DNA from: Termitomyces sp. T153
Lineage: Eukaryota > Basidiomycota > Agaricomycetes > Agaricales > Lyophyllaceae
Reading direction: 5' to 3'
Length of the DNA: 64,000 nt
Assembly (NCBI GenBank): GCA_018296165.2
Contig: JACKQL020000054.1
Coordinates: 186,001-250,000, forward strand
Positions 47,564 to 59,264 of the stretch are shown in pieces. The notes below the pieces were generated by a model. That model was given only the letters and a program-made list of their open reading frames with translations, did no database searches and was not told the origin of the DNA. Positions within the stretch are counted from its first letter, which is position 1. Each line of letters starts with the position of its first letter. A program made the translations under genes and the position numbers.

Positions 47564-48863
47564 TCAAGACTTGGGTATAGCTGGGATACGACGCGCCTTG
47601 CGGATGAGTTGGGTCGCCCAGTGTCCGATAAATTTTGTGACTTTGGTCCGCTGGTCAACTTCAATAATCGGTGAACGCAGCTTCCAGTCACTGAGTCCCT
47701 CAATTATAATTTTTAATCGAGAGTTGGCCTCGCTCATCTGAGGCCGCTTCTTGGGATCGGAATTTGTCATGTCGTCAATAAGCTCACGCATGAAATCGAA
47801 ACCTTTCTTGGCTTTCGCATATTTACACCCCTAACACATCATCAATATATTATCGATCGTCAAGAAGTTATACGCACATCCAGGAAATGTTGCCTGATAC
47901 AGTTTCCTAGACAATACACGTCAACTGGAAATGGATCGCACGGAGGAGCATCAGGTAGAAGATGTTCAGGGACGATCTTGTCCCTGCCCCACGGTGGTTC
48001 TTCCAAGCGTGAGGCTCCAGGGGGGTACTCTTTGGACAAATCAAAGTCTATTATATAGTACTTGACCGGCTTGATGGTTCGAGAGGCGACAATTGAAGGT
48101 CTTCCAGTAAAATCACGTTTTGTAAAAGTTCGAAAGGGATGTGGAGGAGAATCAAACAAATGCTGAGAATCTGCCATGATGTTATTGTACTTGCAATCTC
48201 TGAGGATATTGATCGAAGTCAGAATGCTTCTGTGCATAAAATTCAAGTTCGTACTCATGTGCGATGTTGTGTTCGTGCATAAATTCCAAACCCTACAGCA
48301 AAACTGAGCTCGTGAGTTCTCAAAAAAATTTGTGATACGAGACCTACCTCAAATATTTGACGGAAGAACTCCACGACTTCACCAATAGTTTCAAAAGGTG
48401 CTCGTTCTATCCCTACCAAGAGAGGCAAGACTACAAACGCTTTTTCTGAGCCTTCTGGGGGATCGATGACCTCTAGGTAAGGTATACAGTAATTCCTTGG
48501 AGATGCAAAACGTTCGGAAGACAACAGTTTGCCAACAGGGATTTCATCCGGGGAGCGTACCGGATGGATCGCCTTCAGCATAATTAGAGTTCCATCAGCT
48601 CGGCTTGCATCCATGAGAGAACCCTAATAGAAAACGAAAACCCCTTGAGAGCGGATCAAGACTGTAGCGACTACTCCATCTTCACATTCAGTCCACCGTT
48701 TGGAGAGTGTTCAACCAGGAAGGCCTCCAGTCTGGCTGGTACCATGACCTTTGAGATATTGACAATGCTTGCGCCAGAACAGTTCGGCAGGTATGAGTTG
48801 CCCATCCTTTGCGGCAACTCCAGGGGGTGCGACAAATGTCTGGGGATCGAACGCAATACTCAT
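47564..48863 (-). CDS. Kinase-fold protein, possibly disabled
   Basis: The start at 48863 reads MSIAFDPQTFVAPPG. Further exons carry MDASRADGTLIMLKAI (beta-3-like Lys), HPVRSPDEIPVGKLLSSE, GLEFMHEHNIAHE|DCKYNNIM (catalytic loop across an intron), KYYIIDFDLSKEY (DFG position reads DFD), VDVYCLGNCI and a C-lobe end at 47564. The catalytic loop reads HED if the GTACGA donor is right, where HRD is usual. No glycine-rich loop is evident. In the first exon the frame of YQPDWRPSWLNT (about 48720) does not join the later CEDGVVAT (about 48680) without a one-base shift, so the gene may be broken. This architecture matches a large agaricomycete protein-kinase-like family of unknown role. Confidence 0.6.
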
Positions 48864-49227
48864 GCTCAAGTTTAGGGAACGACGCGAGAAGGATAAACCT
48901 ATTGTCAACAAGTTCTGGACTCTTGTGGGACATTGTTCATCTTCCGAAAGTGATGAATGTGTCAAACACGCTGTGACCGCACATAAGCGCGTACAGTCAC
49001 TTCCCACGCGACAATCAGTAAAGAACAAAAAGGTCGCGAGATTTCCGATACGGCTTCTGGTTTTAGAAAAGCTTTGTTCCAATTCTGATATTTGGTTCAT
49101 TAGATCCATGGACCCTGCAGGCAGATGTAGGTCATTGTAGGTCAATGTATGTGGGTCATTGGGAAGGTCTTTGGGCGGAGGCAAGCAGTACATATATCTC
49201 AGAAGCCATTTTTGGACATTATATTAA
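48864..49227. other. Spacer between kinase-fold gene and tRNA
   Basis: An uninterrupted minus-strand frame extends upstream from the kinase-fold start to an ATG at 49193, so a longer N-terminus is possible; it has no domain. The short CCCTGCAGGCAGAT repeat lies at about 49113. Confidence 0.4.
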
Positions 49228-49310
49228 GGCACTATAGTGTAGTGGTTATCACTCGGGATTTTGACTTGATGAAATCTTCCCGAAACCCAGGTTCGAACCC
49301 TGGTAGCGCC
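49228..49310 (+). tRNA. tRNA-Gln (anticodon TTG) with a 12-nt intron
   Basis: An 83-base gene with box A (TGTAGTGGTTA) and a perfect box B (GGTTCGAACCC). The anticodon stem is CGGGA/TCCCG. The loop reads TT-TTG-A, giving anticodon TTG at 49261-49263, followed by a 12-nt intron (49265-49276) at the canonical site one base 3' of the anticodon. The T stem is CCAGG/CCTGG. The acceptor stem GGCACTA/TAGCGCC pairs except for one A-C mismatch at the fourth pair. A T-run shortly downstream (near 49336) can end RNA polymerase III transcription. Confidence 0.92.
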
Positions 49311-50283
49311 TTTGTACCTGTACAAGTTCCATAACTCTTTTATTTACCTATTGCGCTCGATATCTCTCCTGGATGATTTGTATGGTACTTCCCTCCTCGA
49401 CGGTGCCAATGCCGTGTACTGAGCAAGTCTTGAGTCTGTTGTGATCATTGCCTTCCTTATAATGCACTTCCCTCACATCTGTTCATCTCCTAGTGTAAGT
49501 TCCCCCTTAAGCCTTACATATATATCTTATGCTGTTGTCGATACGTTCTGCTCTCATGAGTCTGGGCGTTACCCTTACCTTGGCTTTTAGAGGCTTTCTG
49601 TCGGTCTTTACAGGAAGATGTACCGATCCCCGGCTCGTCTCCTAGCTCCGCATTCCTACTCCTAACAATGTCTTCCTCTCTGATCTAATCGATCCAAAGC
49701 TCGTCAGCAGTCCTCTCTTCGTGCCTCATGATTCATCTGCACGTCAATGATCCAGGGTTCTATCTGCACGACGACTTCGATGAACTGCGAGTTGAGGGCG
49801 TTATAATGGGATAAATGTGGAGAGGGGTGGAACTCATGCGTTGATGAATACCGGTCTCACATAGGAAGTGTTGTAGAGAGTTCGATCTTACTTTAGCCGA
49901 CTTCCAAGGCGGATCATGTATTCAAAGTACACTTAGAGTTAACGTCAACCCTTGTAATGATTAGCGATTTTCGATTTACCTTCGTTTTATGGATCGGCTT
50001 CTGTCAAATTTGCGTCAGATGAGAGACCGTCAATCAGGTTAAAAAGAAGGCAGAGTATCATAATGCGTGTTGATATTGTATATAAGGAGATGCATGCGTG
50101 GGGTATATGACCAAGACAAATGAAGCGTTCTGCAGATGATGGTACATAATGTCGGAAAGGGTGGCGGAAGTATTAGTACAAGCGTCAATGACGTGGACAT
50201 AAAGATAATAAAGAATAAAATAAAAAGACACTCTACCCATGAAGTCTGTGTGCAATACTCAAGAGTCTGTACGTCCTTAGCCA
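49311..50283. other. Intergenic region
   Basis: About 970 bases between the tRNA and the amidase B stop. No gene or clear repeat found. Confidence 0.5.
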
Positions 50284-52486
50284 TTAAAGATCGTTCTTCA
50301 TCGCAACCTCAGCCTGACTTGCAAACACGATCCCTTGTTGTTTCAAGGCGTCCTGCACAATCTTCATACCCTCTAGGACTCTCTCCTCTTCAAGTCTTTT
50401 TCCAACGATCTGGACACCGAGCGGCAACCCATGCATGCCATCAGCATCGTATGCGGAATATGCTACACTTGCCACAAGTGAAGGCGCCTTGAAGTCGACA
50501 GGAAGACAATCTAGGTCTTTGTCGACGAAAGTCACGGGCAGGACTCCAGCGGTATAGTCCAACTGTGGGGTGGAGAAGGCCGGGCGGCCGAGCAAAAGGA
50601 GATCATTGTAAGCGGAATCGCATAATGGGCAGAGGAAGAAATTGTATAGGCCACGGATGAAGTAATCGGGAAGCAGAAAGGGCGGCCGTCAGCGGCTATA
50701 TTGTGATGTGCGGATGAAATAACTTACGAGACTGAAGATAGTTGTAAACCCAGCAGTCATCAAATTTACCTTCTCCGATTCTCCATGTTTAAACGCAGGG
50801 AATGGATGGGGCACCGTGATGATGAAGTCGAGACCCTTCTCCCTCCAGCTGTCGTGCCAATCCGCACGGTACGACTCGCGTTGGGCGGTGAGGGCACGAA
50901 GTTCAGTTACAGACTTAGTATGCATGATGCGAAGAAGTGATGCCGAAGCCGGGTCCGACTTCTGGGTGAAGTATGCGAGGAACTGTTTGAAGCATTTGGG
51001 AAGAGCAAGGAGGCCAAGTACGGAAGAGGCAACTTTATTAAGACCCTCACCAGGCGAGAGGAGGGAACGGAGCTGTTCGCCTGGGCAAGACGTTATAAAG
51101 GTCTTTGCTTATACAGAATATGCTAACATACCTCCATCGCTGAAGAGCAGTTGGTAAGCAATGTTGAGACCACGTTCGAGATCCGGAGGAATACTGGAAA
51201 CACGAATGTTATTAGCGGTTCAACCGCAATCATGATGGAGGACGAACAATTCAACAACTTCGTGTCCTTGCTTCCGAAGAGCCGTAGCAACCATCGACAG
51301 AGCGCGTTTGCACGCAGGGGTAATCGGAACCGGGCCTAGAAAACATTCTCAGAGAAGTCAGCGAAGAGGAAAAGCGGAGCTGCTCGCCTCCTTCCAACAT
51401 GATCCCCCACTTTAATTTTCTTCCGTCCTCTCGAAGATCCACATTTCTCCAAGGTATCGGATGGCACTACGTAACGTCAATCATCCAATATGATTAGGAC
51501 TTCAGCAGCACTCACTGTATGGTCATACTCCCAAGGTTTGGCCGTGATTACCCGCTTCCAGAACTCATCCAAATCCTCTAAACTGCCTGCCATTGGTGAA
51601 GACACTAGCTGTAGACCTTCTAAACCCTCCATGGATGACTGATTACCCCATGTGGGGAACCTGCCCGCGCTGCCCTTGAGACTCCAGATACCGCAGAAGT
51701 GAGCCGGGAGTCTAACGCTTCCCGCGACATCAGTACCTATCTCGATTTTGCTACCCCCGCATGCGATGAGAGCCGCACCACCTCCGGTCGACGCCCCTGT
51801 CGTGTGAGTAGACTTATATGGATTCGAGGTACGTCCATAGACTTCTGAGCCGGTTTCAAGGCCAAGCAGGCCCGTAGGAACAGTCGTTTTCACATGGACG
51901 AGGGCACCGGCATCTTGGAGAAGTCGGACAACCGCAGATGATGATGCCATAGGGTGATTGGTATTTCGCGAGTATCCAATGGTGGTATCGTGCCCGGCAA
52001 TGTCGATCGTGTCTAATCATCTTTAGTAGCTTCGAATTGCTGATAAGGTAACAGGCTTACCTTTGATACTGACCGGAACTCCAAGTAGCGAGCGGTCACG
52101 GGTAGAGTCAAAAGCATCCAGGTCGGTGTTATGAGGCCAGTTTGCGACAGCAGGTATGCGCAGGGCTTCGTCAAACATCAGGTCAGTCACACAATTGGTC
52201 GCAGCGTGTGCAGCGACGGTCTTCTTCGCGTAAGCGACCATGATGTCCGCCGGAGCAATTTCGCCGGCTTTGCATTCCGAGACAAGTTGAGAGAGAGAAA
52301 GAGCGTGTATTTTCTGTTCAGTCAGGGAGAGTGGTGTGGAATAGATAGGAGGAAGAGCATCCAAGGAAGCCTGACGCTCGGCTTGTTTGCGCGCACTGAA
52401 CACGATGAGAAGACTGAAGTGGGATTTTGGTCAGTAACGACAACGCACCATGCATCCTTATGAGTAGTGGAGAAAAAGGAGAACAT
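50284..52486 (-). CDS. Amidase B (amidase-signature family, acetamidase/FAAH-like)
   Basis: Exon 1 is 52486-52449 (MFSFFSTTHKDA). Exon 2 is 52395-52061 (ARKQAERQ to GVPVSIKG). The main exon starts near 52021 and carries the amidase signature: TTGASTGGGAALIACGG (cis-Ser) and GTDVAGSVRLPAH (nucleophile Ser), with the catalytic Lys in GVPVSIKG. More exons follow: CHPIPWRNVDLREDG (about 51474), PVPITPACKRALSMV (about 51330), EQLRSLLSPGEG (about 51070), and a last exon with LDYTAGVLPVT and MHGLPLGVQIVGKRLEEERV ending at 50284. Same intron phases and motifs as amidase A at 16309-18394, so an old duplicate. One intron (about 51350-51400) seems to use a GC donor. Substrate unknown. Confidence 0.9.
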
Positions 52487-53347
52487 GGGGGCAAGTGGAT
52501 GCGGCGATAGAGATCGACGTGGCTTTTATACGAAAAATGGAATCATACCCGAGGAGTTAGCGGAACGACAAGGAACAGTGTAATGATTGCGATTGAGGCG
52601 GAAGAGCTCATGTTGTGACGTTGTCTTCAAGTTAATGTGGCGAGAACCGTCTTTAACAAAATATCCCCGAGCGAGAACGGCCAGAGCCAGAAGCGTTCTC
52701 CCCCGCAATTACGCGCAAGTTCCTTTCGGAGTTCTCCGGCACTAGTTCCCCGGCACCCTTGGCAGCTGTCCTGATTCATTATTACATACCATTCTGACGC
52801 TTTCAGACTTCTGGCTGCACAGAGCAGCCGAGTCGTATCCCGGATTTGATGCGGGGAATCGAATTTTGAGTGATAAAGAAAGCAGCAACGAGTGCGAGAC
52901 ATGTCAAAGTGCGATAGATTTTCAGCAAAAACGAAGTTCGAGGTACGTCCAGATCTGCGGAGAAAACGCGCGCCATCGTCTACTGGTGGGTCATATGAAG
53001 CATTGTCTGTTACGATTAAGCATTGGTACGTCTTGCGCGCCGAGCTTTGATCGTCCAAGCCTGTGTCGGCACGGACCGGTCAGAGGAGTAAGGAGCGACG
53101 ACGGGGGTATGACTTGAGTGGTTGAAGTTCGTACTGAATCCGGCAGCGGTTCGTACTCCTCACTATTGGCGGAATCTCATGACCGACGCCCTCTAAAGAG
53201 GTAGAAGTTTCATAGATGGCAGGTATATGTATACAAGATGAAGCTACTAGCAAGAAGCCATACTTGTTAGTGTCAATAGGCATTGCATCGAGGTGAACCG
53301 CCCTACCATGAACGGTATACTGCCCACGAATCTTAAAACCTTCGCCC
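52487..53347. other. Intergenic region
   Basis: 860 bases between GT61 B (its 3' end) and amidase B (its 5' end). A 143-codon minus-strand frame at 53058-52627 has no domain and no family-like composition; I do not call it. Confidence 0.45.
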
Positions 53348-55873
53348 TCACGGCGCCTTCTTCGTAAGCTGCTCCTTCACTGCGTAAGCTAGTGTTTTGG
53401 CGTCCACCGGGATGTTTCCTAGAAATACAAACGTTAGTTGGATGCTGTCCCAAATACCAATTCATTTCGGCCAGCGCCCCTTATCGCACCGAGTGTACGA
53501 GACTCGAAGCTAGGGCCTTGAACCTACTAAACACCTACTCCCGTTAAACTGCTCGCCAAATTTTATGCTCTGATCATGTTTAGCAAAAGGTTAGCAGAAT
53601 GTTAGTACTGCTAACGCTAATTGACAGAGAAGAAGAAACACGATACGCACGTCATGATAGATTCCCTTCGGATAGGTGACGAGCCGGTCGTTCCACACGG
53701 CGTAGTGCTAGATAGATGTGCGCAATCGAAATCAATCATCCGTGATATGCAGGGTAATGGTACTCTTGTCAGTCTAAAATTTTCAGTAAACGATGCCGGA
53801 ATGTACGGACCCGATGCTCCATGTTCCGCGCAAGTATCTCATAATCAAATAAATATCCTACAGAGAGATATACGGGCAAGAAAATCAGCTCAGCAGCCCG
53901 TCAGGTGTGGAGTCAGCTGAGGGCTATCGCGGTGTAATCGCCCCTAAGCTGTTGGACCCACCTTCTGGGTCAAAGATCTCAAAGACGGCTGAACGGTACG
54001 AGGGTGACATCCATAATTGATGCTAGCAGTCCAGTCCACGTCAGCACAAGCAGGGGAATCGCGCACTTGGCAACACTCACAGTCAGGCCATTACCATGAA
54101 CACCGATGATAATCTGCACACCGGGTCAACGAAGCGCGTGCCAGAACCCAATTTACGACCGGACAGAGTAAGCAAGATAAGAAAGAAGGAGAGCACCTCT
54201 CGATCAGTTCAGAGCCAAAAGCAAAAGCAGAAAAGCAAATCACGAAAACTGACCGTACTTCTCGCTGCAAGCTCAACCTGTTCCCTCAAGCTCATTTCCT
54301 CCATCCGTGCCTCCCGAAACTCACATACTCCCTGCTCTTCCAGATCCTTGAACGCACTAACCAAAGCTTCGTGGTCCTTGACCAGCAGTCGTCTGGCGTT
54401 GGCGCGTTGACGAGACACGTATGTGACTAACGGTTTTGATGAGGGCTCCCGTGCGCTCTCTGGTGGGGTCGGAAGGTGCCCAAGGAGGTTGGTGACGATT
54501 GTCCTTCGCAGGGGCTCCCAGAAATTGTCAGGAACGGTGACATCCATCGTCCCTGCTATCATCTTGTTCCACTGACCTCCCAAATGGCTGTCAAAATTAG
54601 TTAGTACGACATGGCAAGTACGGAAGGAACGGAACGGAACGGATGGATGAATAGAAGGGGGGGGGTATCAACGTCAACCTACTGTCTGTGTGCGGCGGGA
54701 CGGTTGACGAGCATAACCCGGTCAAAAACGACGGTGGCGTCCAGCGTGATCAGGTCCTCCCAGTAGTCTGACTCTTCAATCTGGGCACTCGGCCAGGCAG
54801 CGCGCATTAGTGGCGCGTTTACTCCCGCCGGATCTCTGAATGCCCCTTTGACAGAGAACTATCCCACCGTGACCATATAAGTCAGCAAAGCAAGAGTGTA
54901 ACAAGATACTTAGTGAGTATGCTACACTAGACTTAATTCAAGACTCACCGGCAGCAAAAAGCGTCTCGGCATCGGGAGTTCTTTAGTCTTTCCACCCTCA
55001 AAGGAAAGGATTCGCCATGCTCCTAGAATGATTTCACCCCACCAGTGATACAGGTGCTAAGAGTGCGGAACAATTTAGCCTCGACGCTAAGGATGACATG
55101 TGCACATGGCCAGAACATTGCACATGTCAAATGAAGAAAAGTAGCACATACTGTCATAAACTGTGGTGGATCATACACAACGACTGATAAGCCCTCAATA
55201 CGTATGGCATGCTTCCCGAGTGTGCTTTCCACATCGTCGGGGTCCAAGTACTGCATTTGCTACGAACAAAGTGTCATCAGTACGTGTGAGCAAAAGTCAA
55301 CCATACGACGAATAGTTAAAACATGCTTTCATAAATCCCCAAGTATGATTAGAGCATATATGCACATGTGGTGGTGTATAGAACGCGATTGTTTACCTTG
55401 CTTGTTGGGGTTGTGTCGACATTTTCTGCTAGCTCTTGGGGTGCAGAGATCATATCGGCCACAAGAGGGAACTTTGATTCATCTTGAGTGACCACGTAGA
55501 ATGTCCCATTTCGTAGATAGAGGTTGTCTAAGAGTGTAAATCCCGGGCTATACGCTCCTTCTGGTATGACTGTGAAAGGCCTGATCGCTGTTGAGTGTTC
55601 AACAACCTTCTCATTTGACTCGATGGGCTTGCTTGCTTGCTCTAAATCAGCGAGTCTTTCGATGTCAAAGTCAGCGTCGGCGGCAGGCGTCGTTTGGGGT
55701 GGATGAGTCGTCACGATCGCCTTCTTCGTGGTCGCTGTCGTTGGTGGGCGCAAAAGCGGCGCATACTCAATCAGGATTCCTGACGTCCCTAGAAAGTCGG
55801 TTTTCCATGTGAGAACGGTGATCATGACAACGAATACTACTAGAAGCACGATGCGGCCTCGGCGAGTGAACAT
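53348..55873 (-). CDS. Glycosyltransferase family 61 (DUF563) protein B
   Basis: The ATG at 55873 starts a type II anchor (RGRIVLLVVFVVMITVLTW), then a stem region rich in Thr/Pro/Ala. Exons continue with YSPGFTLLDNLYLRNGTFYVV, MQYLDPDDVESTLGKHAIRIEG, HWWGEIILGAWRI, DNFWEPLRRTIVTNLLGHLP, IIIGVHGNGLT (about 54115), HQLWMSPSYRSAVFEIFDPEG (about 54020), YLFDYEILARNM, HYAVWNDRLVTYPKG and a last exon ending NIPVDAKTLAYAV...KKAP at 53348. The GVHGNGLT motif and following HQL.M.PS.RS..EIF block define GT61. Exon borders match those of GT61 A (33637-35614). Expected in the secretory pathway; acceptor unknown. Confidence 0.88.
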
Positions 55874-56345
55874 GATGGCGAGGAAGAGAAAGATGCCGTT
55901 ACACTGTCGCAGAATAGGAACAATATGATCGGGTCTTGATTATGATACATATGTTTCGATAGATTGATCCTCATCATGGTGATTGTGTATCAGGCCTCAG
56001 GTGTCCCCAGGTACCCACGATGAGAATTCCGCTACATAGTCAGAACGCTCGAGGTAACATCACCAAGTAGACTTTGCATGTAGCTTTAGACGTGAGATGC
56101 GAGTAGACTTAGAGTTGTGAAGAGACGTGTCACTGTTCAACTTAGTGCGAGTCCTATGTAATTACAGACTCCAATTTATTAGCCGATCAAAAACAAAGAA
56201 CACGCACTCTCTTCCGATCTGTCAGTGTAAAGCCCTGGACTTACATAGTAGTGATACATACATAGTAAAGAGCTAAGTACAAGAAGCTACGTCCTGCATT
56301 GGGTATGAAAATCATACGCGCGCTAGTGAAAAGTCCGTCAAGTGG
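55874..56345. other. Intergenic region
   Basis: 472 bases between GT61 B and the acidic protein, both on the minus strand. Nothing recognised. Confidence 0.5.
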
Positions 56346-57289
56346 TCAATGCATATCTACATCTCCGTCAAGGGCGCCGTGATCGTTACTGGTATGTATG
56401 AGTTCCTCCACGTCGCTCAAACTGAAGAGCTCTTCCTGTGAGAGGTCTTCAAAGTCCGCTAAGGCCGCCCTTTTGGCGCATTCTTCAGCGTACGCTTCAA
56501 TTTCTTCGTCGTCTAAATCATGAGGAACTGGCTCTTCCGCATCTTCAGAAACGTCAAAGGTTGATCGGCCAGATCCCGAAGCTACATGAGTATCAATAAC
56601 AAGGTAGACTAAAGAACCTTAGAAGAAGTACGTGCCAGCTAACTCGTTTTCCCATTCTTCTGGATCTTCTAAGTCTGGGTCGAATGACGAACCGACCTCC
56701 TTAGCATAAGAGCGAAGGTACGAATGACGTGCCATTCGATTTGAGTGATTCACTATTCTTCGGAATAACTAGCACCAAAAGTATGACTAATATGTTGGAA
56801 AAGACCCTAAAAAAGGCTCACCTCATCCGCCATAATTGCATCATCGTCTTCCTCTTCGTCATCATCCATAACCTCGTCAAACCCATCACTACTCGGCTCA
56901 CTCAAATATCGTTTGCCCTTCACGGCTCTTGCGCGTGCCTTCGCCGCCCTTTCGAAACACCTCGCCTTGAACTTTTCTCTCAAAAAGACTTTTTGCGGGT
57001 CAAGTGGCGGTTGTGTCTCTCCGCCATCGAAAACCGAGCCTCCACTCGAGCCAATTGCGCGTACATGTATTTTCGAAGAAGATGAAGGCAAAGGTGTACT
57101 AGGTGTCCGCGATTTAAACTGTAAGCACCGACGCGCTACCACAGGTGAATCGTCTGGTGAGCTCGGTGTTTCGGACTTGAATGCGAGCGGTGAGGAATTC
57201 AAGGGCTGATAACTTGGGCCTGCTTTGGAATATTTTATGGGTGTTGTAGATGAGGATGTAGAGGGGAAATATAGGCCTGTGCCTTCCAT
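56346..57289 (-). CDS. Acidic, Ser-rich protein of unknown function
   Basis: The start at 57289 (MEGTGLYFPSTSSSTTPIKY) opens exon 1 (to 56822), a Ser/Pro-rich region followed by a basic helix (FLREKFKARCFERAAKARAR) and an acidic run (EVMDDDEEEDDDAIM). Exon 2 begins at 56768 (LFRRIVNHSNRMARHSYLRSY) and ends around DLEDPEEWENEL. The last exon carries SGSGRSTFDVSEDAEEPVPH and a helical acidic tail (EEIEAYAEECAKRAALADFE), stop at 56346-56348. The donor of the second intron would be GC rather than GT. I do not recognise the family. The basic helix plus acidic tracts suggest a nuclear protein, but that is only inference. Confidence 0.6.
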
Positions 57290-59264
57290 TGTCTCGTAGA
57301 GGAGCATGGATGTCAATAAACAAGAAAAGCGCGAGACGTCACAGACTGTGTCCGTGGTCCCGTGCTGTGACAGACACGTTACGCGTGGTCTAAAATACTT
57401 AGAAGCATGGAAAACCGTCTTTTGACTTTTTCCTAAGAGCACGAAGCATTCACATAGGACCATTTTGAAATAGGCTACGCAGTATTATGTAAAATGATAT
57501 GAAACGGTGGATCCCATGTAGACGAAGTTATTACTTACTGGACTCATGTAATTACACACCGTCAAGTGGGCATGATGTGAAAAGGCTAACCTCAATAATC
57601 ACTCTATCATCTGCAATTTGTCTACCGTCGTTTGTCGAAGGGTGATTATGACTATCTGATTAAATACTCGATTCGACACCGTTGGATAACTTACACACGC
57701 ATCACCAATGGCTGTCAAAGTAGTAACAAGGTGGAGATCTCTGCATGTATGTATTTCAATCTTTCGCATATCTGGATGAATGAATGAATCTACTATGTAC
57801 ATAGTAGTGAATCGCCGACAAGCTGGAAAGCTGTTCTATGTACATACACTAGCAGCTAAAGATGAGGTAGAGTAAGCATATTCCAAACGACGTGGTTGGG
57901 GTAGTCCATATGCATCGGATATGACGTAAATTCAGTTGCAAGCTTAAGGAGGGAATGGCCGCAAAAACATACTGGAAAGCTTGATATTGACGATCAAAAC
58001 GGAAGACTAGTAAAACGACTGATGACTTTGACAAAAACTGCAAGATCGGAAGCAGGCGCAATTTCAGATCCTGATGAATGGTGGCGCGACCTGCCAAAGA
58101 AGCGCATATGTACTTATGTAACTCAAACCATAACTGTGTAGGTAACGTACTTATATGATGTGAATGCACATATATGTGTGCCGAGCAAGAAAGCGTATAG
58201 CGTCAAGGAACCAAGATCCAGCCAAGTCCGGTCGCCGAGAGAAGCACGTTTTTTTTCGTTAGAGAGATGTAAATTATTGATGGCAAAGATGTATATATAC
58301 ATACCATAAATGCTAAAACATGACTCAAAATTCCAGTTCATGAAGAAACATCGGCAGCGAAGCAGTAAAATGTCAAACTCGTTAAAAACAGTTGCGTACA
58401 GATTAAGTATCAGCAGTACATACTCAAAGAATCAAACATGATGTTCTGGACGTGCTGTTCGGGGAGAAACCAACGAAAGCTCCCGAGGCAAGCGTCAGAG
58501 GGACGTCAATTCGACATCGTAGTGACTTTCCTAGAAATGGGGCATGATATTGACGTCTGTGAGTGACAGACAGTCTCCCACATATTGAACAATCTCGTAG
58601 TTATGGCCGCGATACCTTGTACGAATGATTCACGAAGCACTGACTTCAAGCGAAATTTAAAGGATCGGAAGAGATTTGAGTTGCTATGGGATGCACTTGT
58701 TAAGATGCCAGCAGTGTCCGAAATTGATGCATTGAGACCAACCCCAGCAGAGTCACACGTTCCGAAAACAATGCTCAGCCTGTATTCACCTCGCTCGTGG
58801 AGGTGAACGTATTCCTTGGCGATCTTCGGGACTGACATGTGAAATCCAATCACATTGGGGACAGGGCGATAGCGACACACACACAAAAGCGTATTTGTCA
58901 ACATCAGAAGTAAATCACCCTGGCCATCCTTGCATGATGGGTGAGTGATTGTCTATCAACACTGATGACGAATCTTATTGTATTCGGGTATTATCCTCTC
59001 TGTGACCTTCAATTAAGGAAGTGGCCTCTTCGAAGAATCGCGAACAAGTAAAGAATCGCCTGGGACGAGGCATGTAGCGTCATGACAGAATACCTTTTCC
59101 GTAAGCGCAAGCCTAGTTTCATGAAAGAGTTGATTAAACTCCAAAAAGTTGCCGCAGGTATTCGGAAGCGATTTGAAATGCTCACTCATGTGGATGGTTC
59201 TGAGTTTCAGCAGACGGAATGCATACGAAGACCTCAGAGTCAACAGAACACTCGAGGTTCATGT
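57290..59264. other. Gene-poor stretch with weak minus-strand coding relics
   Basis: Nearly 2 kb. Minus-strand frames at 58904-58506 (132 codons) and 59243-59013 (76 codons) might be exons of a decayed or unrecognised gene whose upstream part is cut by the transposon at 59265, but no domain is clear. 57300-58400 shows nothing I can name. Confidence 0.35.

Noticed and set aside
52627..53058. Minus-strand 143-codon frame between amidase B and GT61 B
   Set aside because: No domain, no signal, composition typical of a chance frame; lies in a probable promoter and 3' flank.
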